From Argentina anserina (Eukaryota > Streptophyta > Magnoliopsida > Rosales > Rosaceae): a stretch of 64,000 nucleotides of DNA. Made by a program: the position numbers and the translations under genes. The stretch spans positions 27,226,501 through 27,290,500 of the forward strand of contig NC_065874.1 of assembly GCF_933775445.1 (NCBI RefSeq), read 5' to 3'. Below, one piece after another: positions 35,323-48,677 of this stretch. How positions within the stretch are numbered: the stretch's first letter is position 1; the number at the start of each line of letters is the position of its first letter. Under the pieces are notes generated by a model, which saw nothing but the letters and a program-made list of their open reading frames with translations, had not been told where the DNA came from and did no database searches.

Positions 35323-38300
35323 ATGAATTCCGATCTCTCTCTGTTCGAAATTGCCGGCGAAGACGACTCACTCCTCCACCCCACTCCACTCGCCGCCGCC
35401 GCCACCGCCGACGACGCCTTCTTCCTCGTCTCGCCTCTCCAGCCTCCCAGATCCAGACCCAAAGGTTAGGGTTTCATCTCTCTCCCACTCCAATTCTACT
35501 CTCCGCTTCTTACGTTGTTCCTTTTCAATTCGTGTGGCTCTGAGTAATGCGGACTGAAATCGAACTCCAATTTGTGCTCCTTACTGTAAATTCGAATCAC
35601 TAGATCCATTTCTGTGTCTTTATTTTGCCAAATTTGACCTACATTGCAAATTCCAGAGCTTAATCAGGGATTTCTTTGATTTCGTATCGCAGAGGTTGCG
35701 AAAGCGAATGTGGATAGAGATAGGGATGGTATGAATAAACAGAACACTAACCTGAACAAGATCGAAGAAAACAAATTTAGTCTCCAGCCGCAGCAAATGA
35801 AGAGGAAGAAGAAAGGAGGGTTCAATATGCGCAAAAGCCTCGCTTGGGATCGAGCTTTCTTTGAGGAAGAAGGTTGTGCTTTTTGTTTCTGAATTTTGCA
35901 AACTTTTATTTGTAGGATAGGGGATGAAAGCTGGGGGTTTATAAGGGCAGTGGAATGTGTTTTCGCAGGTGTATTGAATTCCGAAGAACTATCCATGATC
36001 ACTGGGAGTGGAAATTTTAACTCTAGTGGGTCGTTGTCAGTAATCGAGGAAGAGGCTAGCTGTGGTGGTGATTCGGCATATCTTCAGGACCTTGAGGAAA
36101 ACATATTTAAGGTGATTCCGGGAAGTACGCCGAAGAAAGATAGGATTAGTGGTGGTAGTCCATTGCCAAAGCATGCTTCACCAGCTAGGGATAATGCAGT
36201 CCCTGGTTCTGCGGTGAGTTCGAATATCTGTGTGTAAGATGGTGAAGTGTTATGTAAGTTAAAGATTGGTCCTACTTCTGAAATTGAATTCAATGTGTTT
36301 TTCATTTTGGCTCTCTCAGGGCAGGCGGAAGGTGCTTTCGGCACATGATAGCAATAGAAGTGGTTCAAAACGCAGTGGTTGCCCTCGGCCTATGGCGTCT
36401 TCTTCATATCCTTTTGACTAAGTTTCCCATATGTAGGAGTTTTGGTGTTTCTTGTTTTCGATATGAATTGCAGTACGGTTGTCCTTAACTTTTGTGAACT
36501 CTGAAAAGGCCAGCAAATGTGAATACCATAAAGTCAGCAACCAAAGAACCAAAGGTTTCTAAGTTACCAATTCCGAAACCTGTTCCCTGTGCTCTCTCTA
36601 AGACTTCCAAGAATGTGACAGTTGGTGCAACTGATCTAAAACGGAATCAGATTGCTAGTCATGGTAATGTTTTAGATTTTATTTCATTCTTTATTTTACT
36701 TTGGAGGAACTTTTAACTGTCAGTACCAAAAATCATACTTTATAACAAGCTTTTAATCTGTTTGACATAAGCAAATTGTATTTCTACATTGAAATGTATT
36801 ATTTGTTTATGTCTTTTTAATTGCTTTTTTGTGATGCGGCAGTCAATTTAAACAACTCCAAAACTGGTCTACATAACGCAAAAGTTGGTCCCATGGGAAA
36901 ATCCTCGACTGCTAAAGGTTGTACACGTCCAGCCCGAAGAAATGTGGTGAGAACCTGAAGTTTATCATTTGGTTATTAATGACTAAAAGATCTAGTATTT
37001 AAGTAGTAGATATATTCTTCATTTGGCATTAATGATTACTATCTAATAATGATCTGTGTGTGGTTTAATGTTCTGTGAACTTATATAACGGCGCAGGCCA
37101 ATAATGTAAAATCTTCACCCACCAAAGCACAATGTCCGCTAGTAACAGAAGCAAACAATGGATTAGAGGTTATAAAAAAACGTTCACTTCCTTCTACCAG
37201 TCAGACATCATATGGCCGTGGTGACAGATGCAAAAACAATGCAATTCTTGAGGAGGTAACCTTAAAACAAACACTTCCTCCGGCCAGTCATGCATCATAT
37301 AGCTGTGATGAGCGACTTAGAAAAGTTGCAGTTTCTCTTCCTCATACTGGTCTGAACTTGCCACATACTCAACTCCAAACATCAAAACCATCAGGTTTGC
37401 GGATGCCATCACCCTCGTTGAGTTATTTTAATCAGGTAAGTTGAACTTGAATCTGTTAGCTATAGCTGCACAAAAGAGTATATATTTCTCTGTTTGAATG
37501 TTTCTGAATATTTTTTGCAGCTAATCTTTTGTTTGATAATTTATTTATCTTTCAGACAAAAGCTTCTTGTTTGCCTGGAACCCATAAGAGCAGTTCACAA
37601 CCACACAAGATTCCTAATGTGAGGCAAATTGGTTCTGTAAATCCAATTTATAATTTGAGACTGCCGTTACTTGAGAAAATACCAAATGAGACCAATGCTG
37701 GTACAGTTATAGAAAACATCGATGTCCAGTGTTCAAGTTCTGTTCCATCTGTTATTACCGCGGCAACGGACAAAGTGGATTCAGTCTCACAACTAAGACA
37801 TGTGCAGAAAGAACTGAAGCTACGTTCTAATTCAAAAGGTAATGGTATGACAGGCGATCACAAAAAAATAAATAGCATGGAAGATGTAATATTTCGGAGT
37901 GATGATAAATACTTAATGGATCAGGAGTCCTCTCTTGCCTTCCCTGAAAAAAGTATAGAGATTCAGGGCCACATTTTGGAGAGGGTTGCAGATGCTAATT
38001 CAGAAGTCCACAATAGTAGTGCAGCTGAATACAAAATACTTGATGCCTTGTCCTACTCCAGATGTAAAGATCAAACAAAAGATGAGAGTAGTGCATTGAA
38101 GAGAATAAGTCGAATTTCACATCTGGATGATGCAGAAATGCTGGACTCAGATAGAAAATTGTGTGAAGTCAATGATGTCAATGATTGCAGGTCTAATGAA
38201 GTGGAAATGGTGGACTCCCCTAATGTGGAGAATATTGCATTGGTATCTGGAGACAATGGGCCAGATGAAGAGTGCCACAGATATAACACTGGGAACAATG

Positions 38301-40368
38301 AAGATATCTGTTTGGAAGTAAAGTTGTCTGTAGCAAGTGGATTGCAAAGTAACCCTGATCTATTGAAGTATGTAAACCTGGAAGAAGAAGCAAATCAAGA
38401 AGTCGATGATCGTATTGATGTGATTAAGGAACCCCTACCGGGATCTCTCAAGGACCTGTCGACAGTTGCAAATTGCACGCACTCTAATACACATGAACTA
38501 TCTGGATTTCTTGATCTTCGACATCCAAATGCTATAGCAGTCCAGGTATCACAGGAACATAAGCCCAAATCAGATTTGAATGGAGCTTTGCATCCAAATA
38601 ATACTTCATGTAAGGAATATGAGGATATGGATGAGCTTGTTTTAGATTGGTTGGATGGTTGTGAAAGTGACCCCAAGTTGTCAAATGCTTGTATAGTAGT
38701 AACATCAGCAATATATGATGGCAGACCTGATTTGGGGGCAGAGGTTGACTACTCAAATTTGGAACTTGCAGTGACTAGAAGTTCCATGGTTGAGCAATCA
38801 CCAGAAGACGTTCACGATCATACAATTTCCAGGGATAGCAATGTGTTATGTGATCAAGCTGCTTCTGTGGAATCTGACTTATCCTTAAAAACAACCAATG
38901 AAGAAGATTCTGTTCGAACTTTGGCATGTAATTCATTGGAAGGGAAAAGTCCGTCTCTGTTTGATCAGACATCACCAAGTGGAAGCATTCTGCAGGACAA
39001 TGGAGTTATTGTATTGGGCAGCAAAACTTTGGCAGAGGATGCTGAAACCAGCATTTTGAGAAGTAATCATACAGTCAATGATGAAATGCAGCATGAATTA
39101 GATGACTCTGTGAACTCACCACGAGATAATGAGGCCGCAAAAGAGCTGTATGTACTAAAAAGCTTAGATAAAGTTTTTTTTTTTTACTTGTGAATTTGGT
39201 TGCTAAATGAAATTTGCGTGACTTCAAATTTCTTGTTTCTGATTGCAGTAAGAAGTCTATGAGCGGAAAGAAGCAAGAAGGGCTTGTAATAATACCACCA
39301 TCAAATGCTGTTCCATTTTCTGATGAATGGTTGGCTGCAATTGAAGCAGCTGGAGAGGTAACATATGTTTTACTAGGCGTTAATGTGCACACTAGAAAAT
39401 CAAGCACACCAATTCTTTGTCTCCCTTTTACATTTTACATCTTTCATCGATTATTTTGGATCCTGATACACACATAGTTTTGAAGTGTGATTTATAGAGT
39501 TGAAACTTAAGCTGGAATTGCATTTGCTGGGTTGGTTTGGACATTTAAATCAATGATAGAACTGAGGTGAACACATCAGTTTTTCCTCAGGCCAAAATGG
39601 TTTGATCTTACCGTCAGTAAAATAGAATTTAAAGACAAACAAACTCTAGCCTACGTCGATGGTCTAATCATAGTTTAAGTTGTACAAGTTGTACACGAGG
39701 AGGAGTACTTGATGGGATTGGATGTGTGACTTCTGGACAGGTAGTTTAGTTATTTACAGTTTAATATATGTAAAAATGTTGTTTAACAAGTATCATGTGT
39801 TTTTCCTTTTGGTTGGATATTGTTAGTATTCTTAGTTATTGGTTGGTAGAAGACACAGATTTGAACCAAAATGTATATAGTTTTGTAAAGTTGCCTGATT
39901 CCAAAATTTTCTGCAGGAAATTTTAACCAAGAAAGGTGGTGCTGTACAGAATTCACCCCCGAACAAATCCCCACCTCAACTAGGTCCATATTCACCAGTA
40001 TGTTTTCGCCTCCTAGACAATCTTCCGTTGGTGATTTTATACATGTTTTACATGAATAAAACATAGATTTCTTAGTGATAGAAAGAAATATTATATGAAT
40101 TTCTTAGTGATTAATTGATTATACACCTCTACTTCGTCTTGGTTTTGCGAGGGCAGATTTCTTCTTGTAGCACTAAACGTTTCCCAAATTTTTTTCAGTT
40201 TTTCTTGAAAGTGAACTGCAATTTTTGTCTTACTCAAGTAGATCATCTCTGCACTTTTTTTTTTTAGTAGGAACTCACTTGTTTTATGTTCTTGAATTTC
40301 AGGTGAAACGAAAACAAAAGCAAGTAATTGGACCATTTGATTGTACAAAACATATCAACCCCCCGTGA
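35323..40368 (+). CDS. Plant-specific protein with RKSLAWD motif, 1035 aa, contains an AT-AC intron
   Basis: Eleven exons close in phase: 35323-35464, 35693-35872, 35969-36213, 36320-36405, 36500-36663, 36843-36946, 37097-37435, 37556-39147, 39249-39357, 39917-39997, 40303-40368. Total 3108 nt, 1035 residues. Conserved blocks are FNMRKSLAWDRAFFEEEGVL with EELSM near residues 95-130, SSSLKRPAN across exon 4/5, and PFSDEWLAAIEAAGE with VIGPFDC at the C-terminus. The middle (exon 8, about 530 residues) is acidic, serine-rich and probably disordered. I recognise these ends as recurring in an uncharacterised plant family but cannot give a function. A fragment of exon 6 lies at 22975-23052. Confidence 0.85.
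36406..36499 (+). other. U12-type AT-AC intron
   Basis: The 94-nt intron begins ATATCCTTTT, matching the minor-spliceosome 5' consensus. It carries TCCTTAAC at 36482-36489, matching the U12 branch-site consensus, and ends AC at 36498-36499, about 11 nt after the branch adenosine. Splicing there restores SSSLKRPAN in phase 2, whereas no GT donor avoids the TAA at 36419-36421. Confidence 0.92.
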
Positions 40369-41740
40369 TTTTCAGTAACTTGAGACCCGTTCGGTCGATC
40401 CCATTCACCATATGACAACATTTTTTCTCTTGCCAACAACTCAATGTTGTCGTCACTGATTCTCTACTGACATATTCCACAATACCTTCCTCTAGAAGTT
40501 ATACTTAAGAAATCCTTTTCTTAGTTTTGCAGTTCTTTTCGGATTTTACCACTTTTGTTTACCCTGCATTTGCCAAATAAATAGTGTAGTGAACTTTTTC
40601 TTAAAAAAATGCACATTGTTGTACAAGTTCTAATTTTTGAGTTGATCACCATGCACAATTTAATTTTTTTTGCAAGGATTCCTATTGAGACATTTTGATT
40701 TTCTTGAAATCTCAGAGGATCGCTGGCTCATTAGGAGATGATAATAAACCAACAAGTTAAACGTTCACTACTTTGCTTTTAGGAACTTCAATGTTGTTTT
40801 AATTAGAACTATGAAAAAAGTATCCAACTGAAGTTTACTCTACATAGTGTCATAGTGAATTCCACCACCTCGTTAGTGAGCCAGACTCTTCATCTTAGTT
40901 GTATCTTTCTCCTGTTCTCAATCTCATCCATGAAACCTTATCATCTAGATTGACGTTTTATAAACAAACGGTTTATTAGGTATGAGCTTAGCTGTTTGAC
41001 GATGATGTAGCTGAACTACAAGTACTATTTCACAGTTAAGTTCGGTAGCTTGATATATGGACTAGCCGTTTCGATCAGACACTCTTTTCTTTCTTGAAAC
41101 CCAAGTACTGCTGCTCTTCACTGAGCTTGAGCTAAGCTGCGCTAAAGCGTTTGGCATACACACACCTATGATAGGTTCTAAAAAACAAATTCGAGTGTTT
41201 GACTGTTTTAGAATGGGTGTAGAATGACTAGAATCTGTATGAAACTTGAAGTGTAACGTCCAAATTAAATCAAATAATTGCTTGCTGTATGTGGCACAAA
41301 AGCGAAACAATCTTTTCAGTTTGCGTCTGACAAAAAAAAAACTGATATATGTAATAGGAATGAGGAGCCCAGAATTGTCAGAAATTCAGAAGCTACCTTG
41401 TTTTGTTATCTGAGAGTCAAGCTCGATAATCATTTCAATGGAAATGCAGGCATGATGCATTTCTGAACAGCATTTCCATATGATTGTTTGCAGGGAAATT
41501 GCAGCATATCCAGTAGTCATATATTGGTGCATAACCAGAAATTCAAGCCCGTGAAAAAAAAAACAAGAGAATCACGAAAATAATGTACTAAAGTAATTGA
41601 TGAAACTAAATAAAATAGTTACATTTAATCGGATCAAAATGAAATTCTGGTACACTTGACATTACTCCAAAGAGAATAGATAAAACCAAGAGTACGTTTC
41701 TATCTTTACAGTCATTTAGTTTCTTCATATATCCCACAGT
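40369..41740. other. Intergenic region between the 1035-aa gene and the B3 gene
   Basis: Downstream of the 35323 gene the sequence is T-rich with no long open frame. A minus-strand frame at 41062-41310 looks open but has no recognisable motif, and I do not support it. Part of this stretch must hold 3' untranslated sequence of both flanking genes, which converge here. Confidence 0.4.
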
Positions 41741-41747
41741 GCCAATC

Positions 41748-42230
41748 TCAGTCTGCTCGTTTAAGTAGAGAAAATACAAAAATAGAACTACGAGCATCCC
41801 AGTAAAGTCCAATTAGATCACCTTCCTTCAACCCCCTCACATTCACAAACTCCTTCTTCCAGCTTGCTTGCAGAACATAACATTTTGCCGATTGCCAGTA
41901 TTTGAAGACCAACTCATGCTTCGTGTTCATATCACTGTCGTAAACAGTAACCGTTTGCCCATTGCTACTGTGAACCCTTTCGTTCAAGCTCTTGTTCATG
42001 AATGGCAAAATATGCTTCTGGGTTGAACTCTTGGGCACCAAAAGCCTGCACAAGTCTCCGAGGTCGCTGGCCGTCAGCTTCTTCTTGATGACCCATGGGT
42101 TGTAGTCAATGGAGCCCAGACTTAGCCCTAGATTGAGGCCTCTGTTGTCAGTCTGGTTGAGCGCAGAACGTTGGTTTCGCCCTTCCCTTGTTGAAGAAAA
42201 CAGAGATGGAAAGACGAGTGTTTCAGCCAT
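41748..42230 (-). CDS. Small B3 DNA-binding domain protein
   Basis: An uninterrupted 160-residue frame starts MAETLVFPSLF. A short linker with LNLGLSLGS (an EAR-like LxLxL pattern, residues 32-40) precedes a single B3 domain at about 47-155: PWVIKKKLTASDLGDLCRLL, then VPKSS...ILPFM, then DLIGLYWD near its end. B3 domains bind DNA as plant transcription factors. The short, single-domain, single-exon form matches the small B3 genes common in eudicots. The LxLxL motif suggests repression, which is inference. A TATATATAA-like sequence at about 42357-42366 lies about 130 bp upstream. Confidence 0.85.
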   Translation of the reverse strand: MAETLVFPSLFSSTREGRNQRSALNQTDNRGLNLGLSLGSIDYNPWVIKKKLTASDLGDLCRLLVPKSSTQKHILPFMNKSLNERVHSSNGQTVTVYDSDMNTKHELVFKYWQSAKCYVLQASWKKEFVNVRGLKEGDLIGLYWDARSSIFVFSLLKRAD

Positions 42231-42890
42231 ATCAATTGTTGGTGGGTTGGATGAGGATTTGCAGTTTTACAGAGAAGACGAAATGAGACGATTCAGAAAT
42301 AGCCAAATAGGAATTACTGAATGAGTTTGTGAGAAGAATGAGATTACCCCCAGATAGTTATATATAGATTCCTGCACCTTTCTATTTCTGTTTCCTTGGA
42401 TGTTTAGGCAAACCCTTAATTCCTATTTCCTAGTCTCATCGGATGTAATGGATAAATTTTTCCTTCGTCAATTAGGATTTCCTTTCAGATATTTAGTGAG
42501 CTGGCACCAGAGCGGCAGAGCCTGATAAGCAGTGTTTTGAATTGTGCAAAAAGACCATATGTTCTTCAAAAATACCATATTTACTTTCACATACATTGGC
42601 CCGATTTTAGGCCCTATACCCAAATTGTAGTTAATATAGGAATCACAAGCATAATAAAAAAGGAATCAAATCAGTGTTAGTGATAGTAACCAAAACTAAA
42701 TCTCTAGAGGTTTTGTTGTGTACAACAATTTAGATTCCGATAAAAAAATCTATGGAGAATCATCCCATATAAAACATGTGTTTGCCCGAAACAGAGTGAA
42801 AACTTATCCCTCTGCCAGCAAGCATTCATAAACCCTAAAAATCTCTTCCAAGAGAGCCTCTTGAACTGTTATAGTACTGGAACTAACAGA

Positions 42891-43783
42891 ATGGAATTAT
42901 TTGTCCCTGACGTACTTAAAGGGTTCCACTCCATGGATCGCAGCATATATAAACGGCTTCTCCAACATGGATTTGACCTTAACAACTCCAAGCTCATCGT
43001 AGCCTTTTGGTATTTTCTTGATACAAGAAACCACTTCAAATTTATGGCAGAGAAGATTAAACCTATAGGCGATGCAGACTTCAGAGAGTTGGCCTGCGAG
43101 ACACTTGCGTGCTTCATTCATCTGATTATAGATTGTAATACTTCTCAACCTACAGAGTTCAAAAAGCTGTTTGAGGCTGTTCCCGATTTTGGGTTGGTAT
43201 TAAGGAACAAAGAAGAAGCCAAGAGACAAATGGATCGGTACATGAAGGAGGTCTGTGAAAAAGCCTTTGGTGATATAATTCATCAATATTTGAATGGTCT
43301 ACAAGAGATTTATACTTGCCCACCTTCTGTCGTGCCAAAATTCACGCCAAATATTGCGGCTAATACTCGGTCTTTTCCATCCAAGCAAGGAACGGAAGAC
43401 GAAAAAAGTTTGTACTTCACCTTCTCCAAAGGTCACCCTGTTTCAATAGAAGAACTTCAAACCCTAATTCGAGGATGGTAAGTATTATTCTTTTATTTTT
43501 CAATTACAATTTTTTAGGATGCAACTGTATGTGATACACAATGTTGGTTTCGTTTTGACTGGATAGGAATTTCGAAGATCGTGTGGAGAAGATAGACATG
43601 CATCATGAAAAGCTTTCGGCTCTTGTTCTTTGTAAGACTCCTGCAGACGTTAGAAGTATTGTTGGTGACGAGGAGGGCCGCACAGTCCACTTCTCAATCA
43701 ATGGAAAAGATGTCCGGGTGAGACAATCGGTGAGAAAAGATACTGCAAAGAGGCTGCTGCTTGATCCATCACAACCGCACTGA
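42891..43783 (+). CDS. Uncharacterised plant protein with a possible RNA-binding C-terminal region
   Basis: Two exons, 42891-43477 and 43567-43783, join in phase 2 at a GTAAGT donor and a GATAG acceptor to give 267 residues. The start MELFVPDVL lies ten codons inside a longer open frame; I chose it because the upstream part shows no family character. The N-terminal 120 residues are helical and cysteine-containing (DRSIYKRLLQHGF, LIVAFWYFLD). The C-terminal half contains YFTFSKGHPVSIEEL and FSINGKDVRVR, which resemble an RNA-recognition-like fold seen in an uncharacterised plant family. Identity of that fold is tentative; the function is unknown. Confidence 0.7.
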
Positions 43784-44338
43784 CATGCCGGCATTCCGGT
43801 GCAGTCTACTTTTTAGTGGCATTACACACGACCTTAGTATCTACATTCTACAGCGTCATCAGAATTAGGATATGTGAAATTCAGTACGTACAAAATCATC
43901 TTGCCAACTCTGCAGAAATATGTGTAGATTTCCTTTTTTTTGAACAATTCCATAGATGTCATGACCACCCTTATTTTTATGTGCGATATGGAGCCAATTA
44001 GTAGCCAACAACTGTTTCATAATCCTTTCCCGAATTGTTTTCTTCCGCTGATATTTCCTTTCTATATGGGATGAAAATGAAGACCGACTAGCTACAATGG
44101 CATCCATACATTCGCAGTTGGAACTTGAAGTTCAAATATACTACGCACTATTGATTAATACAACTCGCTTTACCACTCCAATCACAACCAGAAATAGAGT
44201 AATTGGTTCACCACAACAACTAGAAAAAGTAATTGCTTCACCGTAATAACTAGTATAGAGTAATTGCTTCACCTCACCATAACAACATCACTTTTCAACT
44301 AGGCACACTACAGTTTTTTTTTTCTCAAAGAAAAGAAA
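43784..44338. other. Intergenic segment between convergent genes
   Basis: This segment lies between the 3' ends of the 42891 gene and the NPF gene. It includes a cluster of near repeats TAATTGCTTCACC (44199-44280). No open frame is supported. Confidence 0.4.
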
Positions 44339-46782
44339 TCACTTCTTAGCAGAATCCAAGCCATCGTCCAAATTACCATCTGTATGCTTTACATTTTGAT
44401 ACTTGTACGACTTTGCACACACTACATAATAACCAAAGTTTACCACTCCAATTACAACTAGCATCCAGTACACGTTCGCTAGCTTTCCATCGTTTATGTT
44501 GTTTGGTAGCCATCTTGTAGCCCTTTGAACCACATTAATCACACCTGTTCCCAAATAAAATGCAATCCCGATAACCAAAGAGATCATTGCTGTTGCTGTG
44601 GATTTTAGCGATGAAGGGAATTCTTGATAATACAACGCAACTTGTCCTGGAAAATGAAATGCCTCTCCAATTCCTACCAAAGCCAATTGTGGGAATAGCC
44701 ATAATGCCAACATAGGGACAGTAGTTGCACCAGGATGATCTTGGGATATTTTGAGCCTCTTGGACTCCACCAGTGCTGAAACCGCCATGGCCAACACATT
44801 TACAATGTGCCCTAAACCTATACGTTGGAGGGGTGTCGGGAAATGGCCGGTTAACTTCTGCCACAGGGGACACAGTACTCTATCAATGAGGGCGAGAAAG
44901 ATGATACTGGAAATTAGAATGATGACAGCAACAGACCCGGCTGGTATTTGGAAATGAGAGCCTAAGTGGCGGTCCATGGTTAGAACTTGCAAGATAGTCA
45001 AGCCGCTTTGCATTCCTATTGGGGTAGCTAATAATATGCTTGTTGACCATAATGGCATTATTCTTATAACTGTCTTGAAATCTTCTACTTGTTGAACTGT
45101 GCATAGTTTCCATGGCTTTGCAATTGTCCCATCTTGTCTGATGTCTCCTTTAGCTTTCTGTACTGCACGGTTAAGGAAGCTGCACATAAAGAGAGCAACA
45201 TTAATTAGTTGCATAACTGTATGAATAATAAACACTAGATAGTTTTGGGCATCTTAACTTCGTACCTGAAGCTCCTGCTAGGTGTTGTAGCCATCCTGTC
45301 CGTCTCTCCTTCATGCTCATAGTAACAATAGTCCCTGGTTTCGGATGAGTGTTGAAGATTCCTTTTCCAGGTAGACGCAACAATGACACGAGCTAAACCG
45401 ACAAACGGACTCCCTTGAGGCTTATTAAAGTTATAGAAACGGGCTCCAGATAAGAAAATGGCCAAGCCAATAAAATTTGCAACAATAGCTACGCCAAAAC
45501 CCCACGTAAAACCCATATTGTCCTCCATGTACACGATGACAGTTAGAGCTATGCTTGAAGCAGAGTATATGCTAATGAAGTACCAGTTAAAGAAAGTTGC
45601 TTGATTTGTAGGTTTATCCAATTGATTAGCTCCCATTGTTGCTATGGTAAAGCGTGTACCTCCCACGCCAAGTGATGCCAAGGTTAGACCAGTATACAAA
45701 ATTGTATATTGCAGACTTGAGGTTGGATGGCATATTTTTGATCCCATAACACAAGATTGAGGCTTCAGCGAATCAACTGTCACAGTTAATACCAAAAGAA
45801 CGATACCCTACAGTGAATTCAAGTTTCGTAGTTAGAGATTCATTCACTCATATATATGAGTAATGGCCATCTTATTGAACAACAATTCACCCTAGCTAAG
45901 ATCAAAGTAAAACTACTAATTACTTTTTTTTTGTAATGTAAAATAATTAGTAATTAATTACGATGTTACCTAGGTTTTTTTTTTTAAACATGCATATATA
46001 AAACGTGCATGTTATATGTGAAACTTGCATGCTCTATTACTCAAAATAATTAATTACAACCCTCTCGATTAACATTGAAGTAGGACCAAAAAGTGGTAGG
46101 TTCTAGATTCAAATCGTTAGCCAAATATACGTATATGCACACACACAAAAAAGAGGAAAAAAGCACAATATATCACAAACAATAATAGATTGAATGAGCG
46201 AATTTAGAATAAGAAACAGAATGAGTTTGCTGGTAATTATGCTTACATTCAGTTAAGTGATAAGTTATTTGCTCTCAAATTAACCATTAATATCCCATGC
46301 AACAATATCATATTACCATTCATACGGAAAAATTGGAGATTACTGTTAACTAAGAGAAATATAGAACAGCTACTAGCTAATAAGAGAAATACAATTCTAC
46401 CAGCAGACGGATCCACTATTTCATTACCAGCAAGGAAATGCAGGAAGAAATGGTAATAACCAAGAACGGGCCAAAGAATGAGTCGGCTATGATTGCTCCG
46501 ATGACTGGGAAAAAGCTGGAAGAACCGTTAACCACGTTTGCAATCTGAGCAGCATCAATACTCTCTACATTGAATTCTTGAATCAGAAATACTATCAGGT
46601 TTGAGAGCCATCCTCCCACTGCAAGTGTCAAGCCTAATATAGCTCCTGCTCAATACATAACATATCACCTCGATCAATTATATATAGTTATGTTGGATCC
46701 ATGCTAATTACGTACTAGACAGTTACTGTACACCTAAAGTTTATTAGATCAGCAACGTATACTCAGATCGAAACCTCATTTA

Positions 46783-46827
<45 letters not shown>

Positions 46828-46926
46828 AATGATGAAGGGAAAGGTGACCCAACCACCACGCCTGCGACCGGAATCAAAGGTTATGATATGGGATTGATCA
46901 TTGTGGGAGAGGGAACCATTCTCCAT
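44339..46926 (-). CDS. NPF2-type (NAXT-like) NRT1/PTR transporter
   Basis: Four minus-strand exons close in phase: 46926-46827, 46645-46428, 45807-45266, 45179-44339. They total 1701 nt, 566 residues. Family signatures are RRGGWVTFPFIIG near residue 25, GGWLSNLIVFLIQEFNV, VIGAIIADSFFG, LGVGGTRFTIATMGANQ, PWKLCTVQQVEDFK, GIGEAFHFPGQVALYYQEFP and the terminal GVVNFGYYVVC helix; length fits the usual 12-helix topology. The first helix lacks the ExxE[KR] proton-coupling motif, as in NAXT-type nitrate-excretion members, so plasma-membrane nitrate or anion efflux is inferred from subfamily. A CACGTG G-box lies at 47014-47019. Intron 1 starts with a (CT)n track on the coding strand. A pseudogene copy lies upstream at 52465-57479. 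Confidence 0.9.
46783..46824. repeat. (GA)n microsatellite abutting a splice donor
   Basis: About 21 GA units occupy intron 1 of the intact NPF gene directly next to exon 1. On the coding strand the donor reads ATTG/GTCTCTCTCT, so the repeat reaches into the donor. Confidence 0.9.
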
Positions 46927-48529
46927 TTTAGAGCTAGGTCAACTATAGCTACGGAAAGAAAAAACTCCAAGTTCCTGCAGCTTAATTGATTGTTTGGAGT
47001 ACGTTGTACTGTGCACGTGTTCTGTCAATATGAATGATGGGATCACATTTATAATCTAAGAATCCTTCAATTCTACTCTAACACAGGAGTTTAATACGTA
47101 GGTTGATGCATACGTATCATCCATAGTTTATTAATCAAATTGAAATGTTTCGTGTAAGTTTGTAACGTACAATATATATTATTCGCTTACAGTACGTGAT
47201 TAAGACATTTTTTGTCAATTAACACAACTTTTCTCCAAAATAACAGGTAGGGGATACCATTTTCGATCAGAAATTTACCATTTCATTAACTTATGTTTAA
47301 TTAGGTGCGCCTGAAAAGCATAAATATGTTCGGTCAGAAATCCATGGTTTATTGAGACCAAGAGCAAAAAATCCATGGTTTTTTTTTCCATTAAAAAAAA
47401 CAGAGAGGGCATAATCGCAAAGAAATCACAGAAAACTTTGATGAACTTCATTTTGTATTGTTTGATTGATTAGAAACATTGTGTAACATTATATATGGTA
47501 GAAATTTATAACAAATGACGTAAACACCTTTATATAGTTAATATGTACGCGCCCCGTAATCATATTGTGCGGGTACTATATGATACTATCACAATTTAAC
47601 CACCTTAAGATACTGAATTTTAATGGCAAGAAACATGGATATATATTGTGCGCGTTTGGGGAAGCTTATAAGCTCCTTAGCTTATAAGATGAGGAGAATA
47701 CCCGTTTGGTAAAAGCATAAAGAACTTACTTATCTTAAAAGCCTAAGTCATTTATGAGGAATAAGCAAAAGTGAGTGACTCCTTCCTTATGATTATAAGT
47801 CACCGCGTTTTCGTTTCGGGAATTAAGTGAACTTCAAAAATGACATTGGGTACCCTTGACTATAGCTGAAAATTACTAACTTACCAATATAAAAGCTCAG
47901 ATGAACAGAAAACTTACCTGCAGAGCGCCTCCATTTCTCTTTTATTTCGTGGTAGTCTCCTGGTGTGCCTCCATTTTTCAGTTCTCCTTTCCATCTTTGA
48001 GGTTTGCAGCTGCTCAAGAGGTAAACAACTTATTTCTCCCCCTTGTTCCTCATTTCTTCTCTTTTTGTTTCTGGGTTTTGATCAGTGATTGAAATTATAT
48101 GTGTGAGATCTAGTGTTTCTGTCTTTGAAATTGAATTTCTTTACAAGTGTACTACTCTATTGTATATCATTCTTGAAAATGATACAAAATAATTCAATCA
48201 GATGTACTCTATAATATAGTCAAGAAGTTTGTAATTGTAATGGTGATTGTATATAGATTCATATCTACTCTAATTGATTCCTCTACTTGTCCTCTTTTTT
48301 TTAGGCATCATAGAATTCTAGGTTATAGGATCATCATCAGCAAGTTTAATCCTCTTACATTTCAGCTTGTACAGTTGAACATATAAACATGGCAACACAC
48401 ACATACACAAATAAGAAATGAGAGCTAACTTTTCACCAATTTGGAGAGGAACCAGCTGCTCTATAATATACTATTAATAAATTGTTATTCTGCTGTGGAA
48501 TTTGGTTTGTACTACTTCCAATAGTGAAT

Positions 48530-48561
<32 letters not shown>

Positions 48562-48562
48562 T
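48530..48562. repeat. (GA)n microsatellite
   Basis: A GAGA run with one early interruption lies within the PIF/Harbinger-like element. Confidence 0.85.
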
Positions 48563-48677
48563 AGAAACAATGTAAACATTGGCATTACAGTTTGTTGTGT
48601 TCAATTAGAAGATTACCAGAAATTGTATGTTTAGTTTGTTTAGAGCAACTCTAATAGAGAGGTCAAATTTTGTTGTT

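Noticed and set aside
39075..39407. Minus-strand 110-residue frame
   Set aside because: It is antisense to exons 8 and 9 of the 1035-aa gene.
41062..41310. Minus-strand 82-residue frame as a gene
   Set aside because: There is no motif, no recognisable splice context and no conserved look.
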